Below are positions 26,697 to 36,313 of a stretch of 64,000 nucleotides of DNA, piece after piece; position 1 is the first letter of the stretch, and the number at the start of each line of letters is the position of its first letter. The notes below the pieces were generated by a model, which was not told the origin of the DNA, made no database searches, and worked only from the letters and a program-made list of their open reading frames with translations. The translations under genes were made by a program, and so were the position numbers. This DNA is from Halococcoides cellulosivorans. GTDB lineage: Archaea; Halobacteriota; Halobacteria; Halobacteriales; Haloarculaceae. The DNA is taken from positions 558,001-622,000 of the forward strand of contig NZ_CP028858.1 in the NCBI RefSeq assembly GCF_003058365.1, read 5' to 3'.

Positions 26697-28607
26697 TCAG
26701 ACCGTCTCGAACAGCGTGAGGACGTCCTGCAGGTCGACGCGACCGTCGCCCGAGAAATCGAAGTAATCCGCCTGTGACTGGACGGCCTCGGTGTCGGTCC
26801 GCTGGAACAGGTCGTTCACGTCGACGAAGGTCACGCGCCCGTCGCCGTCGAGATCTTCGTATCGGCCGTCGCCGTCCGGATCGGTCGGCCCCGGATCGGT
26901 CGGCCAATGGGGCGGGTTCGGGTCGGCGTGGTCAGCGAGATACTCCTGCCACCAGACACCAGGCGTGTCCTCGCGCGGGTTCAACTCCCAGTCGCCCTCG
27001 GTGACGTGCTCGTCGGCAAAGAAGCGTGGGTCCCAGGTGTGATCGAAAAACCCGGCGATCGGGTGGACGGGGTGGTTCTCGAAGAACGGCCCGAACCCGA
27101 CGTAGTCCTCTTTCGGGGGGTAATGGTCGCCACCCATCCCGAAGTAGTTCATCTCCCGCTTTTCGCTCTCGGAGAGCTCGTTGGGATCGGGCTTGCCTTC
27201 GGGGCGGCCCCATTCTTCGAGAGCGGCCGGGTCGCCGTCGCCCCAGACCGCCGTCGTGCCCGCAAGGTGGGTCTCCCAGTCCGGGCCGCCGCCGGACTCC
27301 CAGCCGAACTCGGTGAACACGACCGGAACGAGTTCGGCGGGCTGTCCGAAGTACTTCGAGAGCGGGCGGAGCCCCTCCTGGACGTGAGCGTGGGCGGCGT
27401 ACGCGACGTTGGTCGCGCCTGAATCGACGCCTGTGACCGAGTCCGTCCCGTTGACGCCGTTGAAGGATGTCTCCTGGGCCCAGTAGGTGAACTGCGACCA
27501 GCGTGGGCTGCCGACGGTCACCAGGCGCTCGGGGGCGTGCTCGGCAACCGTGTTGAGCCAGGGTGTCGCGCGTTCGAGGAACAGGTCCCAGTATGGACGA
27601 CCGTTCTCGGGGTCGGTGAGATCGTACGTGATCTCATACCCGCCGGTGTTGGAGGGCATTCGGCCTGGCCCCGCCCAGTCGTTGACGTAGGGCCCCGTCG
27701 GTGCGTTGAACAGATCGAAGACGACGTGCCGATCCGAATCGCCGCCGTACCGATCGGCGACCGTCGACCAGAACAGGTCGAGTTCCTGACCGAGCAGGTC
27801 GTCGCCGCCATCGGCCCCACACCACGGATCGAACCACGGATCGGCCCTGCTGGGGTCGTTCAGCTTGTTCTGGTTGTGCGGAATGTTCTTGACGTCCTCG
27901 ATCTGGTCGGGGCCGTGCCAGAGGACGCCCCGGTGGCCACACATGCCTACGTCCCAGTCCCAGTCGTACTCGGTGCTCGGGCCACACCACTCCTCGCCGT
28001 AGTCGTTGTCGCCGTTCCAGTAGTCGACGCCACGGTGTCGCTTCTCGTCGTACAGTTGCTGGTGGAAGACGGGCGCCTCCCGATGGTAGTCGAGCATGAG
28101 GTAGACCCCGCGCTCGCGGGCGGCGTCGACCAGCGGGTCGATGTACCGGTCGAGATAGGCGTCGAGGTCGTCGCTGTCGAACGTGCCCGGCTTGATCGGC
28201 CCCCAGTTGTCGCCGTGGGGAATGAACGATCCGGTGGCCGTGGAGTCACCGCGTTCGAGGGTGGCCGCGATGTCCTGGGGCTGACAGGGGATCCGCACGA
28301 GCGAGTGCGGCCAGTCCGGGCCCGTTGCCAGCGCGAACATCTCCTCGGCGGTCTTCCCGCGCCACTCTCGTTGCGCACGGAGCGGATCGATCAGCGTCGC
28401 GCCGTGTAACTGGACTGCTTCCCCGGACTCGTCGACGATCTGATTGCCCTCGGTCGCGAGGTGATCGAGCGCGGGAGCGGCCCCACGGGCCGACCCGAGC
28501 AGACTCGCGCCGAGGACGCCGGCGGCCGTCCCGCCGGTCGCCCGCATGATCGATCGTCTGCTCGTGGTCACGCGCTCGTCGCCGGTGGTGGGTGAGGGTC
28601 TCGACAT
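26697..28607 (-). CDS. Secreted GH5-like dockerin protein 3 (acid/base Glu lost)
   Basis: 636 residues with Tat signal SRRSIMRATGGTAAGVLG near residues 16-33. The GH5-like barrel carries NAP (Ala near residue 302) in place of NEP, keeps the nucleophile motif FTEFGWE (Glu near 433), and reads HAH where the intact paralogue has HSY. The C-terminal dockerin-like doublet is DPDGDGRYEDLDGDGRVTF and FDFSGDGRVDLQDVLTLF. A TATA-like TTATTTTTATGA (minus strand, about 28646-28658) and a GAGAGGAGTG ribosome binding site precede the start. Closest overall to proteins 2 and 4. Confidence 0.85.
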   Translation of the reverse strand: MSRPSPTTGDERVTTSRRSIMRATGGTAAGVLGASLLGSARGAAPALDHLATEGNQIVDESGEAVQLHGATLIDPLRAQREWRGKTAEEMFALATGPDWPHSLVRIPCQPQDIAATLERGDSTATGSFIPHGDNWGPIKPGTFDSDDLDAYLDRYIDPLVDAARERGVYLMLDYHREAPVFHQQLYDEKRHRGVDYWNGDNDYGEEWCGPSTEYDWDWDVGMCGHRGVLWHGPDQIEDVKNIPHNQNKLNDPSRADPWFDPWCGADGGDDLLGQELDLFWSTVADRYGGDSDRHVVFDLFNAPTGPYVNDWAGPGRMPSNTGGYEITYDLTDPENGRPYWDLFLERATPWLNTVAEHAPERLVTVGSPRWSQFTYWAQETSFNGVNGTDSVTGVDSGATNVAYAAHAHVQEGLRPLSKYFGQPAELVPVVFTEFGWESGGGPDWETHLAGTTAVWGDGDPAALEEWGRPEGKPDPNELSESEKREMNYFGMGGDHYPPKEDYVGFGPFFENHPVHPIAGFFDHTWDPRFFADEHVTEGDWELNPREDTPGVWWQEYLADHADPNPPHWPTDPGPTDPDGDGRYEDLDGDGRVTFVDVNDLFQRTDTEAVQSQADYFDFSGDGRVDLQDVLTLFETV

Positions 28608-28704
28608 CAGTCTGGGGCACTCCTCTCAAAATTCGCGCTAAAGTATCATAAAAATAACGGTGAATTACTCCGATATCCTCGATCGGGCCGAGCGGGCTGG
28701 ACGG

Positions 28705-29211
28705 TCACCCGAGGCCTTCGCGCCGAGAGTGCGCCCAGACCGCGAGCGCGACGGCGACCAGCAGGCCCTGAAGCACGAACAGCGGGGTCAACTCCATCGC
28801 GAGGAGGTGGGCCAGAAACGACTGGTCGACCGTGTACGTCGGCGGGTCGAGCAGGGGCCACCCCAGATAGCTCAACTCACCGAATTCGCCCGCGAGAATC
28901 CCTCCAAGCCCGTCCGCCCCGAGATGCGACCCGATTCCGAGCGTGCCGGCGACGACCACGCGTCGGTGGCGACGCCCGGCGAGTATCGCGACGACGGCGA
29001 TCAGCGGCGCGAGCACGACCACCGAGTGCGCGAGCGATCGCCCGACGGGGAGGACGTCCAGTGTCCACGCGAGCGGCTTGTCGATCAGGTCCGGCAGTTG
29101 GCTGCCCACGAGTGCGACTGCCGTCACTCCGATCGTCGGCTCACGATCGCGATGCCACTCGAATCCCGCGAGCGCGAGGTACGCGACGGCGAGATGTCCC
29201 CATGGCCACAT
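28705..29211 (-). CDS. Membrane-bound metal-dependent hydrolase-like protein (DUF457/YdjM type)
   Basis: 168 residues from the ATG at 29211 (MWPWGHLAVAYLAL). Four or five hydrophobic segments are visible. The His of WGHLAVAY, the SQLPDLIDKP segment and the RSLAHSVVVL histidine match the metal-binding pattern of YdjM/DUF457 inner-membrane proteins. Substrate unknown. It sits between two of the GH5-like genes on the same strand but has no evident link with them. The longer frame to 29340 has a Cys/Arg-rich off-family start. Confidence 0.75.
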   Translation of the reverse strand: MWPWGHLAVAYLALAGFEWHRDREPTIGVTAVALVGSQLPDLIDKPLAWTLDVLPVGRSLAHSVVVLAPLIAVVAILAGRRHRRVVVAGTLGIGSHLGADGLGGILAGEFGELSYLGWPLLDPPTYTVDQSFLAHLLAMELTPLFVLQGLLVAVALAVWAHSRREGLG

Positions 29212-29293
29212 ACCGCTGTTCGGTGAGTGAATCGGGAAAAGCTGTCGACGGCAGAAAAGACGAACGACGACTCGACTGTGCTGGTCGTGCGCG

Positions 29294-31279
29294 TCAGACC
29301 ATCTCGAACAGCGCGAGGACGTCCTGCATGTCGACGTCACCGTCGCCGTCGAAGTCGAACTTCGCGTCGCTCGTTTCGCTGGTGTTCTGGAACAGCGAGT
29401 TCACGTCGGGGAAGTCGATCTTCCCGTTGCCGTTGACGTCCTCGTAGAGGCCGTCACCGTCGGGGTCGGTCGCGTCGGCACCGAATCCGCCGGTGCTACC
29501 GTCGTCGCCCGTTGGCCACTGCGCACCCGAGATGTCCTCCCAGGTGTTGTCGCCACCCGGCGGTGCGTCCTCGCCGTGGTCGTTGACGTACTCCTGCCAC
29601 CAGACACCGGGCGTGTCCGCGCGGTCGTTGAGCTCCCAGTTGCCGTTGCTGACCTGCTCGTCGCTGAAGAAGCGCGGCGCCCACGTGTGGTCGAAACACC
29701 ACGCGAACGGGTGGACGGGGTGGTTCTCGAAGAACTCACGGTAGCCGACGTAGTCCTCTTTCGGGGGGTAGTCCTCGCCACCCATCCCGAAGTGGTTCAT
29801 CATCTCTTTCTCGTTCTCTCCGAGTTCCTTGGGGTCGGGCTTGCCTTCGGGTCGGCCCCACTCATCGATGGCGCTCTCGTCGCCGTCGCCCCAGACGGCA
29901 GTCGTGCCGCCGAGGTGGGTGAACCAGTCGGGACCGCCGCCGGCTTCCCACCCGAACTCGCTGTACATGACCGGGACCTTCCACGAGGGCGTCCCGAAGT
30001 ACTTCGAGAGCGGACGGAGTCCTTCCTGGACGTAGGAGTGGGCGGTGTAGCCGATGTTGTTGGCGCCGCTGTCCATGCCGCTCATGGAGTCGGTGCCGTT
30101 GACACCGTTGTAGGTCAGCTCCGAGGCCCAGTAGGTCCACTGCGACCAGCGCGGGTTGCCGATCGTCATGAACCGTTCGGGGGCGTTCTCTGCGACCGTG
30201 TTGATCCACGGCTTCGACCGCTCCATGAACAGTTCCCAGTAGGGCTTGCCGTTCTCTTCGTCGGTGACGTCGGCGGTCCCCGAGTCGTACCCGTCGTCGC
30301 CGGAGGGCGTCCGGCCGGGTTCGCCCCAGTCACCGAAGTACGGCCCCGTCGGCTCGTTGAAGATGTCGAAGACGACGTGGTCGTCGGAGTCGCCACCGTA
30401 GTGGTCAGCGACGGTCTCCCAGAACATGCTGATCTCGTTTCCGACGAGGTCCTCGCCGCCGTCGGCCCCGGCCCACGGATCGAACCACGGATCCTCGGTG
30501 TCGGGGTCGTTCATTTTGTTCTGGTTGTGCGGAATCGACTTGATGTCCTCGATCTGGTCCGGGCCGTTCCAGAGGTAGCCACGGTGGCCACACATGCCCT
30601 CGTCCCAGTCCCAGTTGTACTCGCTGCTCGGGCCACACCACTCGTCACCGTACTCGTTGTCGCCCTGCCAGTAGTCGACACCACGGTGGACCTTCTCCGC
30701 GAACTGCTTCTGGTGGAACACCGGGATGTGGGTGTGCATGTCGATCAGGACATACGCGTTGGCCTCCCTGGCGGCGTTGACGAGCGGGTCGACGAAGTCG
30801 GTCAGATAGTCCTGCAGCGTGCTCTGCGAGAACGTGCCCGGCTTGATCGGACCCCAGTTGTCCCCGTGGGGGATCATCGATTCCGTCTGGGTTTCGTTGG
30901 GGCCGCGGTTGATCCGCGCGGCGATGTCCTGCGGCTGCGTCGGCAGGCGCACCATGTTGTGCTTCCAGTCCGCGTTGGTGGCCAGCGAGAACATCTCCTC
31001 GATGTTCTTGCCACGCCACTGCCGGTTGGCGCGCAGCGGGTCGATCAGGTTGACCCCGTTGAGCTGGACCGGGTTGCCGGACTCGTCGACGATCTTGTTG
31101 CCTTTCGTCGAGAGGTGGTCGAGCGAGTCGACCGGTGCCCCCGATGCCGTGCCCAGCAGCGACGAGCCCACGACGCCGGTGGCTGCCGCCGCACCAGCGC
31201 CTTTGAGCACGTTCCGCCGCGAGGCTGTCATGTCCGCACTACGCTTCGAGTCGTCGGTCGGTGTGTTTGATTTACTCAT
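29294..31279 (-). CDS. Secreted GH5-type cellulase-like enzyme with dockerin tail (active site intact)
   Basis: 661 residues from the ATG at 31279. Tat signal SRRNVLKGAGAAAATGVVG near residues 21-39. All GH5/clan A markers are present: MVRLPTQP, IDMHTH, IFNEPTGPY (acid/base Glu near residue 309), TAHSYVQ (HxY), and YSEFGWE (nucleophile Glu near 441). A Gly/Asp linker leads to a dockerin-like doublet (DPDGDGLYEDVNGNGKIDF and FDFDGDGDVDMQDVLALF). It probably hydrolyses cellulose or a related beta-glucan outside the cell. The 60-residue upstream frame extension is rejected because the Tat motif lies near the chosen start. Confidence 0.9.
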   Translation of the reverse strand: MSKSNTPTDDSKRSADMTASRRNVLKGAGAAAATGVVGSSLLGTASGAPVDSLDHLSTKGNKIVDESGNPVQLNGVNLIDPLRANRQWRGKNIEEMFSLATNADWKHNMVRLPTQPQDIAARINRGPNETQTESMIPHGDNWGPIKPGTFSQSTLQDYLTDFVDPLVNAAREANAYVLIDMHTHIPVFHQKQFAEKVHRGVDYWQGDNEYGDEWCGPSSEYNWDWDEGMCGHRGYLWNGPDQIEDIKSIPHNQNKMNDPDTEDPWFDPWAGADGGEDLVGNEISMFWETVADHYGGDSDDHVVFDIFNEPTGPYFGDWGEPGRTPSGDDGYDSGTADVTDEENGKPYWELFMERSKPWINTVAENAPERFMTIGNPRWSQWTYWASELTYNGVNGTDSMSGMDSGANNIGYTAHSYVQEGLRPLSKYFGTPSWKVPVMYSEFGWEAGGGPDWFTHLGGTTAVWGDGDESAIDEWGRPEGKPDPKELGENEKEMMNHFGMGGEDYPPKEDYVGYREFFENHPVHPFAWCFDHTWAPRFFSDEQVSNGNWELNDRADTPGVWWQEYVNDHGEDAPPGGDNTWEDISGAQWPTGDDGSTGGFGADATDPDGDGLYEDVNGNGKIDFPDVNSLFQNTSETSDAKFDFDGDGDVDMQDVLALFEMV

Positions 31280-31883
31280 GCTAAAGTCCACAGGCTGGAT
31301 GGCACTCCACTGGATCGATCCAGGCCCCGGGTGTCGAGACCGAACGGGCCGCCGGCCCGGCGTCCGCCCGGCCGAGCGCGCGTCGACACTCCCCGGTGAT
31401 CGCGTGGCATCGACTTCTCGGGTCCGAAACACTGTGTTCGTCCCCCCGTGTGCTGACACCCGCGTGGGACCGACCGGGGTCCCTGCCCCCCAGGGCCGTG
31501 ATCGATCGTACCATGTCTTGCCGTGGTGGCCTCTCCCAGCCGTAGTATAATTTCTTCCCGATCCTTATTTAGATTTTCGGTGGCGGACCACGTGGAACGA
31601 ACGCACGATCTGATCGCTATCGTCGGGGTAGAGGGCCTTAGACACCTTCTAACGGCCGATGACGCCGATAGGACGCCCTCGCGCGGGTCGAAACATCAAC
31701 GTACGGAACGGACTCCGACTGGTGACCGAGGCGCCGATCGAGCGGTGACAATGCGGGACGATATATAAATGTCGGTCACTCGGTGCTGTGAGCCCCGAAC
31801 GGACCGGATACGGGCGGGAGAGCGATCCTGGTTCGATCGAGTGAGCAACCTTTAAGACACTCAGGTCGGTAGATCCGAGTAAC
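31280..31883. other. Intergenic region between the GH5 enzyme and dnaK
   Basis: 604 bp with no supported gene. An AT-rich patch at 31541-31578 (TATAATTTC and CTTATTTAGATTTT) is the best candidate promoter for the minus-strand cellulase, which would give it a leader of more than 200 nt. The right end carries the dnaK promoter. Confidence 0.6.
31849..31858 (+). promoter_or_regulatory. dnaK TATA box
   Basis: CCTTTAAGAC lies 26-35 nt before the dnaK ATG, the expected position for a nearly leaderless haloarchaeal promoter. Confidence 0.6.
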
Positions 31884-33848
31884 ATGGCGACAGAAACCAT
31901 TCTCGGCATCGACCTCGGGACGACGAACAGCGCCGTCGCGATCATGGAGGGTGGCGACCCGGAGATCATCGTCAACGGCGAGGGCGACCGGACGACACCG
32001 TCGGTCGTCGCGTTCGACGACGGCGAACAGCTGGTCGGCAAGCCCGCGAAAAATCAGGCGATCAAGAACCCCGAGGAGACCGTCGGTTCGATCAAACGCC
32101 ACATGGGCGAGGACGACTACACCGTCGACCTCGACGGAGAGGAGTACACGCCCGAGCAGGTCTCCGCGATGATCCTCCAGAAGATCAAACGCGACGCCGA
32201 GGAGTACCTCGGAGAGGACGTCGAGAAGGCGGTCATCACCGTCCCGGCGTACTTCAACGACCGTCAGCGCCAGGCCACGAAAGACGCCGGCGAGATCGCT
32301 GGCTTCGAAGTCGAGCGCATCGTCAACGAGCCGACGGCCGCGAGCATGGCGTACGGCCTCGACGACGACTCCGATCAGACCGTGCTCGTCTACGACCTCG
32401 GTGGCGGCACGTTCGACGTCTCGATTCTCGATCTCGGCGGTGGGGTCTACGAGGTCGTCGCGACCAACGGCGACAACGACCTGGGTGGCGACGACTGGGA
32501 CGAGGCGATCATCGACTGGCTCCTCGAACGCGCACGCGAGGAACACGGGATCGACCTCTCGGACGACCGCGAGGCGATGCAGCGACTGACCGAGGCCGCC
32601 GAAGAGGCCAAGATCGAACTCTCCAGTCGCAAGGAGACCACGATCAACCTGCCCTACATCACCGCGACCGACGACGGTCCGGTCCACCTCGAAGAAGATC
32701 TCACGCGCGCGACCTTCGAGGGCATGACCGAAGACCTCATCGAGCGGACGGTCGGCCCGACCGAGCAGGCCCTCGACGACGCGGGCTACTCCGACAGCGA
32801 CATCGACGAGGTCATCCTCGTCGGCGGATCGACCCGGATGCCCCAGGTCCAGCAGAAAGTCGAGGAGCTCGTCGGCCAGGACCCCCAGAAGAACGTCAAC
32901 CCCGACGAGGCCGTCGCGCTCGGCGCGGCGATCCAGGCGGGCGTGCTCGCGGGCGACGTCGAGGACATCGTCCTCCTGGACGTCACGCCGCTCAGCCTCG
33001 GCGTCGAGGTCAAAGGCGGCCTGTTCGAGCGCCTGATCGACAAGAACACCACGATCCCGACCGAGGAGTCGAAGGTCTTCACGACCGCCGCCGCCAATCA
33101 GACGTCGGTGCAGATCCGTGTCTTCCAGGGAGAGCGTGAGATCGCCGAGGAGAACGAACTGCTGGGTGCGTTCATGCTCCAGGGCATCCCGCCCGCGCCC
33201 GCCGGGACCCCCCAGATCGAGGTCACCTTCTCGATCGACGAGGACGGCATCGTCAACGTCAGCGCCAAAGATCAGGGCTCGGGCACCTCCGAAGAGATCA
33301 CCATCGAGGGCGGCGTCGGCCTCTCGGACGACGAGATCGAACAGATGCAAGAAGAGGCCGAGGAACACGCCGAAGAGGACCAGAAACGCCGCGAGCGCAT
33401 CGAGGCGCGCAACGAGGCCGAGGCCTCGATCCGTCGCGCCGAAACGCTGCTCGAAGAGAACGAAGACGCCATCGACGAGGCCCTCGAAAGCGACATCGAG
33501 GCCGAGATCGAGGCCGTCGAGGCCGTCCTCGACGACGAGGACGCCACCACGGCCGACTACGAGGAGGCGACCGAAGACCTGACCGAGGCACTCCAGGAGA
33601 TCGGCAAGCAGATCCACCAGCAGGCCGCCGACGCGGGCGGGGCTGGCGCCGGAGCGGGTCCGGGCGGCGCGGCGGGTCCTGGCGGCATGGGCGGCGCTGG
33701 CCCCGGCGCGACCGCCGGTCCGGGCGGTGCGGGCCCCGGTGGGGCGAGCGAGGCCGCCGAGCAGGGCGAGGAGTACGTTGAGGCCGACTTCGAGGACGTC
33801 GACGTCGAGGGCGACGACGACGGCGAGACCGAAGCCGACGGGGAATAG
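31884..33848 (+). CDS. dnaK: Chaperone DnaK (Hsp70)
   Basis: 654 residues. The ATPase domain begins [19 protein letters not shown] and lacks the N-terminal insert of Gram-negative DnaK, as in other archaea. Phosphate motifs [18 protein letters not shown] and LVGGSTRMP are intact, and the substrate domain has the VTPLSLGVE linker. The C-terminus is a Gly/Ala/Pro-rich tract ending in a very acidic tail. Neither grpE nor dnaJ adjoins it; the upstream 600 bp are non-coding and the next gene is an aldo/keto reductase. Confidence 0.97.
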   Translation: MATETILGIDLGTTNSAVAIMEGGDPEIIVNGEGDRTTPSVVAFDDGEQLVGKPAKNQAIKNPEETVGSIKRHMGEDDYTVDLDGEEYTPEQVSAMILQKIKRDAEEYLGEDVEKAVITVPAYFNDRQRQATKDAGEIAGFEVERIVNEPTAASMAYGLDDDSDQTVLVYDLGGGTFDVSILDLGGGVYEVVATNGDNDLGGDDWDEAIIDWLLERAREEHGIDLSDDREAMQRLTEAAEEAKIELSSRKETTINLPYITATDDGPVHLEEDLTRATFEGMTEDLIERTVGPTEQALDDAGYSDSDIDEVILVGGSTRMPQVQQKVEELVGQDPQKNVNPDEAVALGAAIQAGVLAGDVEDIVLLDVTPLSLGVEVKGGLFERLIDKNTTIPTEESKVFTTAAANQTSVQIRVFQGEREIAEENELLGAFMLQGIPPAPAGTPQIEVTFSIDEDGIVNVSAKDQGSGTSEEITIEGGVGLSDDEIEQMQEEAEEHAEEDQKRRERIEARNEAEASIRRAETLLEENEDAIDEALESDIEAEIEAVEAVLDDEDATTADYEEATEDLTEALQEIGKQIHQQAADAGGAGAGAGPGGAAGPGGMGGAGPGATAGPGGAGPGGASEAAEQGEEYVEADFEDVDVEGDDDGETEADGE

Positions 33849-33912
33849 GGCCGACCCGTTGCGCGGCGATCGCTGACGACAGGCCCTTTTCGCTCGCCGT
33901 CGAACGCGGTGC

Positions 33913-34716
33913 ATGGAGCTACCGCCGATTGGACTCGGGACCTGGGAGAACGAGGACCCCGAACAGTGTGCCGAGAGCGTCCGCATGGCTCTCGACGCGG
34001 GCTATCGCCACGTCGACACCGCCGAAATCTACGGCAACGAGGAATGGGTGGGCGAGGGCATCGCTCGCGCCGATCTCGACCGCGAGGAGATCTTTCTTGC
34101 CTCGAAAGTCCACGCCGCCTCGACCAGTCTCTCCTACGACGGCGTGATCGACACCGTCGAGGGCTCACTCGACCGACTCGGCGTCGAATCGCTCGATCTG
34201 TGTTACGTCCACTGGCCGACCGGCGATTACGAGCCAGAGGAGACGCTCGCCGCGTACGACGAGCTCCGCGATCGAGGCCTGATCGATCGCGTCGGCGTCT
34301 CGAATTTCGAGCCGTTCAACGTCGATCGCGCGCTCGACGAACTCGACGCGCCACTGTTCGCCAACCAGGTCGAGTTACACCCCTGGCTCACCCAGGACGC
34401 CGTCCGCGAGCACGCCCGCGCGCACGACTACCACGTCGTCGCCTACTCGCCGCTCGCCCGCGGTGACGTCCTCGACGATCCGACGATCCACGAGATTGCC
34501 GAGGAGTACGGTGTCTCACCGGCACAGGTCACGCTGGCGTGGCATCTGAGCCTGGAGAACGTCACCCCGATCCCGAAAGCGACCTCTCGTGAGCACATCG
34601 AGGACAACCTCGCGAGTCTCGATCTCGATCTGGACAGCGATGCCCTCGAACGAATCGATGGGATCGATCGCGAGGAACGCAAACTCGATTTCGACGTCGC
34701 GCCCTGGAATCAGTAG
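33913..34716 (+). CDS. Aldo/keto reductase
   Basis: 267 residues, an NADPH-dependent (beta/alpha)8 oxidoreductase. The catalytic tetrad is visible: Asp and Tyr in YRHVDTAEIYGNE, Lys in FLASKVHA, and His in CYVHWPTGDY. The phosphate-binding segment near the C-terminus is TPIPKATSREHIEDN. Substrate not evident. The ATG sits 64 bp after dnaK, and it converges with panB with 23 bp between. Confidence 0.92.
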   Translation: MELPPIGLGTWENEDPEQCAESVRMALDAGYRHVDTAEIYGNEEWVGEGIARADLDREEIFLASKVHAASTSLSYDGVIDTVEGSLDRLGVESLDLCYVHWPTGDYEPEETLAAYDELRDRGLIDRVGVSNFEPFNVDRALDELDAPLFANQVELHPWLTQDAVREHARAHDYHVVAYSPLARGDVLDDPTIHEIAEEYGVSPAQVTLAWHLSLENVTPIPKATSREHIEDNLASLDLDLDSDALERIDGIDREERKLDFDVAPWNQ

Positions 34717-34739
34717 CGCGGGTCTCTGTCTCGCGGGCG

Positions 34740-35519
34740 TCAGTCCTCGCCCGGCGGGAACGCCCCAGACTGGACAGCCTCGACGTAGCCGTCGAGGGCA
34801 TCTTCGAACTCGGCGCGCAGGTCACCGAACGCCTCCGCGAACGGTGGCTGCTCGTCGCTCAATCCGACGGCGTCGTCGACGACCAGCACCTGGCCCGTGG
34901 TGTGCGGTCCGGCACCGATCCCGATCGTCGGCACGTCGATGCGCTCGGTGACCTCACGGGCGAGATCACTCGGCACGTGTTCGAGGACGACCGCGAACGC
35001 ACCCGCGTCGGCGTGCGCGACCGCGAGGTCCCGGATTTCGGCCGCGTCTTCGTCGCTCTGGCCTTGCTGGCGGTACCCGCCGAGTTCCTTGACGCGCTGG
35101 GGGGTCAACCCGAGGTGGGCCATCACGGGGATGCCGAGTTGGACGAGTCGCTCGGTGAGATCGACGGTGTGTGGCCCGGATTCGATCTTCACGGCGTCGG
35201 CGCCCGCCTCCTTGAGCATCCGCCCGCAGTGTTCGACGCTGTCACCCCGGTCGGCCCCGATCGAGAGGAAGGGCATGTCCGCGATCACGGGGACCGATTC
35301 GACGCCGCGAGCGACCGCCGCGACGTGGTGTTCCATCGCCGCTTGATCGACAGGCAGCGTCGAGTCGTGGCCGAGACGGACGTTCGCGACGCTGTCGCCC
35401 ACCAGGATGAGGTCGACGCCCGCGCGCTCGACGAGCGCGGCGGTCGTGGCGTCGTAGGCCGTCAGCATGGCGATCGGGCGATCGGCGTCCCAGGTGCGGA
35501 TCTCCCGGACGGTCGTCAT
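34740..35519 (-). CDS. panB: 3-methyl-2-oxobutanoate hydroxymethyltransferase
   Basis: 259 residues. It transfers a hydroxymethyl group from methylene-tetrahydropterin to 2-oxoisovalerate in pantoate (coenzyme A) synthesis. Family signatures: LTAYDATTAALVERAGVD, LVGDSVANVRLGHD, a metal-binding Asp in VIADMPFLS, PVMAHLGLTPQ and IGIGAGPHTTGQVLV. Length is standard. It is a single gene, without panC or other CoA genes adjacent. Confidence 0.95.
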   Translation of the reverse strand: MTTVREIRTWDADRPIAMLTAYDATTAALVERAGVDLILVGDSVANVRLGHDSTLPVDQAAMEHHVAAVARGVESVPVIADMPFLSIGADRGDSVEHCGRMLKEAGADAVKIESGPHTVDLTERLVQLGIPVMAHLGLTPQRVKELGGYRQQGQSDEDAAEIRDLAVAHADAGAFAVVLEHVPSDLAREVTERIDVPTIGIGAGPHTTGQVLVVDDAVGLSDEQPPFAEAFGDLRAEFEDALDGYVEAVQSGAFPPGED

Positions 35520-35594
35520 AGTCGGTCTGGCAGGCCGACGGGCAAAGCCGTTGTGGAGCGACAGGGTCAGGTGCCCCGCCTGCGATCGATCGCC

Positions 35595-35816
35595 ATGGCT
35601 TCGGGTCCCGACTACGCCTGGATCCTCCAGACGACGTTCGTCCTCTCGATTCTCCTCGGTGCGCCGCTGATCGCGATCGCGAGCCTCGCGAGTGAGTTGC
35701 CCACGTGGGAAGCACGCTCGACGTTCGCGATTCAGGCCGGGGCGATGGTCTGGGTCGCGATTTCGATCGGGACGCTCGCGTACGACTGGTGGGCACGTCG
35801 ATCCGGCGGCGCGTGA
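35595..35816 (+). CDS. Small two-helix membrane protein
   Basis: 73 residues from the ATG at 35595 (MASGPDYAWILQTT). Two hydrophobic helices (about residues 10-30 and 42-62) are joined by a short acidic loop, and the end is WWARRSGG, giving a cytoplasmic basic tail. It is divergent from panB. It resembles small conserved haloarchaeal membrane proteins of unknown function. No function assigned. Confidence 0.7.
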   Translation: MASGPDYAWILQTTFVLSILLGAPLIAIASLASELPTWEARSTFAIQAGAMVWVAISIGTLAYDWWARRSGGA

Positions 35817-35903
35817 GCAGACCCTCTCAATTCATCACGGAGGACCCGAGACTGGGGCACTCACACCAGAACGCACAACTGGCTGTCCAGCGCAGACGAC
35901 AGT

Positions 35904-36311
35904 ATGGCCGATTCAGGTTCGATCGTGGCGTTACGGCGGACGCCGTTCGTCATCGGGACGGTCGTGATCGGACTGGCAATCGGGTTGGTTTTCGTGCCAT
36001 TCGCCACTGCATTGATCGATTCGCCGGGCAACTCCCTCCCGCTGGCTCAGCTACTGGCGTTTCCCATCGCTGTTGCAGGCACTTACATCGGGAAACGACT
36101 GATATCACGATCCCTTTCGTGGCCAGATCCCGAGGTCGGGGCTCTCGTCGCGACTCTCCTCTCCGGGTGGGTCGTGGTCTGGGTCGCGGTGTCGATCCCC
36201 GTTCGAGGCTTCGATTCCCTTACTGTCGTCTTTCTTAGCCTCGGGCTTGGCGTACTGGCGATCCTTGGCGCCACGCTGGTGGCGATGCGACGGGACCCAC
36301 TCGCTGCCTGA
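35904..36311 (+). CDS. Four-helix integral membrane protein of unknown function
   Basis: 135 residues with four predicted membrane helices near residues 15-37, 47-63, 78-97 and 105-127. A basic loop GKRLISRSLSWPDPE lies between helices 2 and 3. No motif recognised. Base composition is slightly less GC-rich than its neighbours. Stops 2 nt before the stop of the convergent HAD gene. Confidence 0.65.
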   Translation: MADSGSIVALRRTPFVIGTVVIGLAIGLVFVPFATALIDSPGNSLPLAQLLAFPIAVAGTYIGKRLISRSLSWPDPEVGALVATLLSGWVVVWVAVSIPVRGFDSLTVVFLSLGLGVLAILGATLVAMRRDPLAA

Positions 36312-36313
36312 GG

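Noticed and set aside
31280-31459. N-terminal extension of the intact GH5 enzyme
   Set aside because: The 60 extra residues precede a complete Tat signal, which should be near the N-terminus.
31776-33986. 736-codon minus-strand frame opposite dnaK
   Set aside because: Shadow of dnaK; composition follows the codon pattern of dnaK and no family motif is visible.
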